A DNA stretch of 5,349 nucleotides from Candidatus Brocadiaceae bacterium. Its GTDB lineage: Bacteria > Planctomycetota > Brocadiia > SM23-32. The translations under genes and the position numbers were made by a program. Positions 3,558 through 5,349 of the stretch are shown one piece after another. The stretch spans positions 1 to 5,349 of the forward strand of contig PWZK01000199.1 of NCBI GenBank assembly GCA_003567495.1, in the 5' to 3' direction. A model generated the notes under the pieces. The model saw nothing but the letters and a program-made list of their open reading frames with translations, did no database searches and was not told the origin of the DNA. Within the stretch, counting starts at the first letter, position 1. Each line of letters starts with the position of its first letter.

Positions 3558-5349
3558 CTGATTCAACCTGCAAAATTGTCGACGCGGCATCGACCGCTTC
3601 TGCCAGTTCTGTTTGGATTTACAGCCGGCATAGCAATTCACTCTTTTTTTTCTCCGCCGCCTTACCTGCTTTTGCCGGCTTTCGGGTTCTGTGCGTTAAT
3701 AGCGGGCCTGGCTCTCAGCACGCGTTCCGACACGCGCGTTTTCTGGCTGAGCGCTTTACTGCTATTTTTACCATTCGGCGCGCTCTGGTGTCATTTTCGA
3801 CATCAATCCCCGCCGTCGCATCATCTGAAACATGTCCTTGCGCAGCGCGCCGGTCTGATGCGCGTGCGCGGGCGGGTGATGAGCGAACCGCGGTTGTGGG
3901 AACCCGGGCATCCGTTTAGCGATCTGTCGTGGAGGAAACGCTCCGGGTGGATGTTGCATCTGGACGTGAAGGAGTATGGTTTTGGGAAAGGCCAGTGGTT
4001 TCGCACTGCTGGTGGCATAACCGCTTTCGGCGGCGGCGGGTTGCCGCAGGCGGCTTACGGCGTTTTGGTGGAATTTTTAGGCGTTCTGGAGCCTAATTCG
4101 CCGCCCACCAATCCGGGCGAGCCGGCGCTGAATGAGGTTTACGAGCGCAGGGGTATTTACGGCGTTGCGAGCGGCATGGAAACCGATGGCGTTTTGGTTC
4201 TTGAAAAAGCCCCGTGGTATGTTTCCCCGGTGAAAATGGCGGAAGGCCTGCGAGGCTACATGCGTGGCAGGCTTAAGAGTGTCGGCGAGGGCGCGGAGGT
4301 GCATCCTCTGGTTGAGGTGCTTCTTCTGGGTGACAGGCATGCTCTTCCTGTCGAATTAAGCGACGATCTTCACGATGCGGGCGCCACGCATTTTCTGGCC
4401 ATCAGCGGGCTACACGTGGGTATTTTTGCTGCCGGCATATGGGTGATTCTCATCCTTTCGGGCATGGGGGTGGGGAAAAGGCACGTTATGCTCATAGTGC
4501 TGGTGTGGTTTTACGTGTTTTTTACGGGTTCGCGGATATCTTCAATACGTGCGGCGCTTATGTTAAGCTTGCTGGCGGGGGCGCCTCTGCTACACCGCAG
4601 GCCTGACGCCCTTTCTACGCTTGCAGGTACGGCGTTGCTCATACTTATATGGCGGCCGCAGGAGCTTTTTTCGGCCGGGTTTCAGCTCAGTTTTCTTGCT
4701 GTGTGGGCAATTTTCTACATTTACCCGCTTCTTCGTGAAACCATGATGCCGTGGCGCGGGCCGAGGGAGAGGATGCAAAGTGAGGGGAGCGTCACGTTAG
4801 CCCAAAGCCTGTGGATGTATGGCAGTGATTATTTTTGTCTTTCACTGAGCATATGGCTGGTCATTGTGCCGCTTACAGCGTTTCATTTCAATCGTTACTC
4901 GCTTTTACTTCCCTTTTTGAATGTGGCGTTATGGCCGCTGGTTCTCTTTCTTATCCTGAACTGTTTCACCGGCATAGTAGCCGTGCCACTGGGCGGTTTT
5001 GTTTTTCGCATTTTTAATTATTTCTCCTCTGTTCTTTCCGGCGGAATCGAGGGGCTTTTATCAATCGGCAGGACGTTGCCCGGCTTTGTAAGCTATACGC
5101 CGGGCCCGCCGCTATGGTGGGTATATCTTTACTATGCTGTGGTGCTTTTTTGCGTGATGCTGTGGCGCAAACGTTTCAGATTATGGGTTGTTGCGACGGG
5201 TGTTGGAGTTCTTGCGCTGTCTATGCTGTTTTATGAGATCCGGGCTTCGGAGCTTGAGCATTTTCGGATGACAATCAAGGACGTGGGCCATGGGCAGAGC
5301 ATTATGCTTCGGCTGCCGGGCGGCGGCGTGAAGCTGTATGATGCAGGCA
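3558..5349 (+). CDS. comEC: ComEC/Rec2-family DNA-uptake channel, partial (3' end beyond window)
   Basis: At least 597 codons are open to the window edge. ComEC conducts single-stranded DNA across the inner membrane during natural transformation. The N-terminus has about three membrane helices (residues 12-75). A DUF4131-like OB-fold region follows, with RVRGRVMSEP (101-110), NPGE (185-188) and YERRG (195-199). Next is the polytopic Competence domain with its hallmark HFLAISGLHVG (278-288) and GSRISSIRAALM, then many helices. The last visible part starts the metallo-beta-lactamase-like domain: DVGHGQ (575-580) and LPGGGVKLYDAG. No ATG is usable near the 5' end. CTG 3558 lies 7 bases after AGAGGA (3545-3550) and is preferred; TTG 3576 is the alternative. 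The frame is continuous back to the zupT stop, so an earlier non-standard start is also possible. It is probably co-transcribed with zupT. Whether the protein still serves transformation cannot be judged here. Confidence 0.9.
   Translation, partial: MIQPAKLSTRHRPLLPVLFGFTAGIAIHSFFSPPPYLLLPAFGFCALIAGLALSTRSDTRVFWLSALLLFLPFGALWCHFRHQSPPSHHLKHVLAQRAGLMRVRGRVMSEPRLWEPGHPFSDLSWRKRSGWMLHLDVKEYGFGKGQWFRTAGGITAFGGGGLPQAAYGVLVEFLGVLEPNSPPTNPGEPALNEVYERRGIYGVASGMETDGVLVLEKAPWYVSPVKMAEGLRGYMRGRLKSVGEGAEVHPLVEVLLLGDRHALPVELSDDLHDAGATHFLAISGLHVGIFAAGIWVILILSGMGVGKRHVMLIVLVWFYVFFTGSRISSIRAALMLSLLAGAPLLHRRPDALSTLAGTALLILIWRPQELFSAGFQLSFLAVWAIFYIYPLLRETMMPWRGPRERMQSEGSVTLAQSLWMYGSDYFCLSLSIWLVIVPLTAFHFNRYSLLLPFLNVALWPLVLFLILNCFTGIVAVPLGGFVFRIFNYFSSVLSGGIEGLLSIGRTLPGFVSYTPGPPLWWVYLYYAVVLFCVMLWRKRFRLWVVATGVGVLALSMLFYEIRASELEHFRMTIKDVGHGQSIMLRLPGGGVKLYDAG

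Noticed and set aside
3530..3919. Plus-strand open frame of 129 codons after zupT
   Set aside because: It overlaps, in another frame, the N-terminal membrane helices and DUF4131-like region of ComEC, which continue without interruption to the window end.

Overview
The window looks like a chromosomal piece of a Gram-negative, environmental bacterium, most plausibly a member of the Planctomycetota/PVC group. The basis is indirect. The ComEC-like protein has a DVGHGQ motif where most bacteria have DVGQGD, a variant I associate with planctomycetes, and the gene-free stretches are full of GC-rich hairpin repeats of a kind I recall from such genomes. There is no rRNA or other strong taxonomic marker, so this placement is tentative.

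Layout. Bases 1-240 are AT-rich (about 35% G+C by hand count) and gene-free; they hold short direct repeats phased at about 11 bp, a duplicated 16/15-mer and an AT-rich hairpin. Bases 241-440 switch to GC-rich, strongly structured sequence: two nested inverted-repeat elements sharing a GGGTAGGGC core, then a short GC hairpin. A run of small plus-strand ORFs follows. The first, at 441-875, is hypothetical and probably 5'-truncated. A second repeat-filled gap (876-1297) separates it from a tight group of three: a hypothetical ORF (1298-1756), the N-terminal part of a GH36-like glycosidase that stops where its catalytic barrel should begin (1763-2413), and a 79-codon ORF overlapping it by ATGA (2410-2649).

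The right half is ordinary and well preserved. A ZupT-type zinc transporter (2757-3527) has a good ribosome-binding site. About 30 bases later a long reading frame runs off the window end and encodes a ComEC/Rec2 DNA-uptake channel (DUF4131-like, Competence and the start of the metallo-beta-lactamase-like domain). It apparently begins at a non-ATG codon. The two genes look co-transcribed, but nothing in the sequence says they work together.

The left half reads as an eroding accessory region: repeats, truncated genes and small orphan ORFs. No CRISPR array, tRNA, transposase or complete defence or mobile system is visible. The most unusual items are the 11-bp phased array, the tetraloop-capped inverted repeats with a possible promoter just upstream, and the truncated glycosidase with its coupled small ORF.
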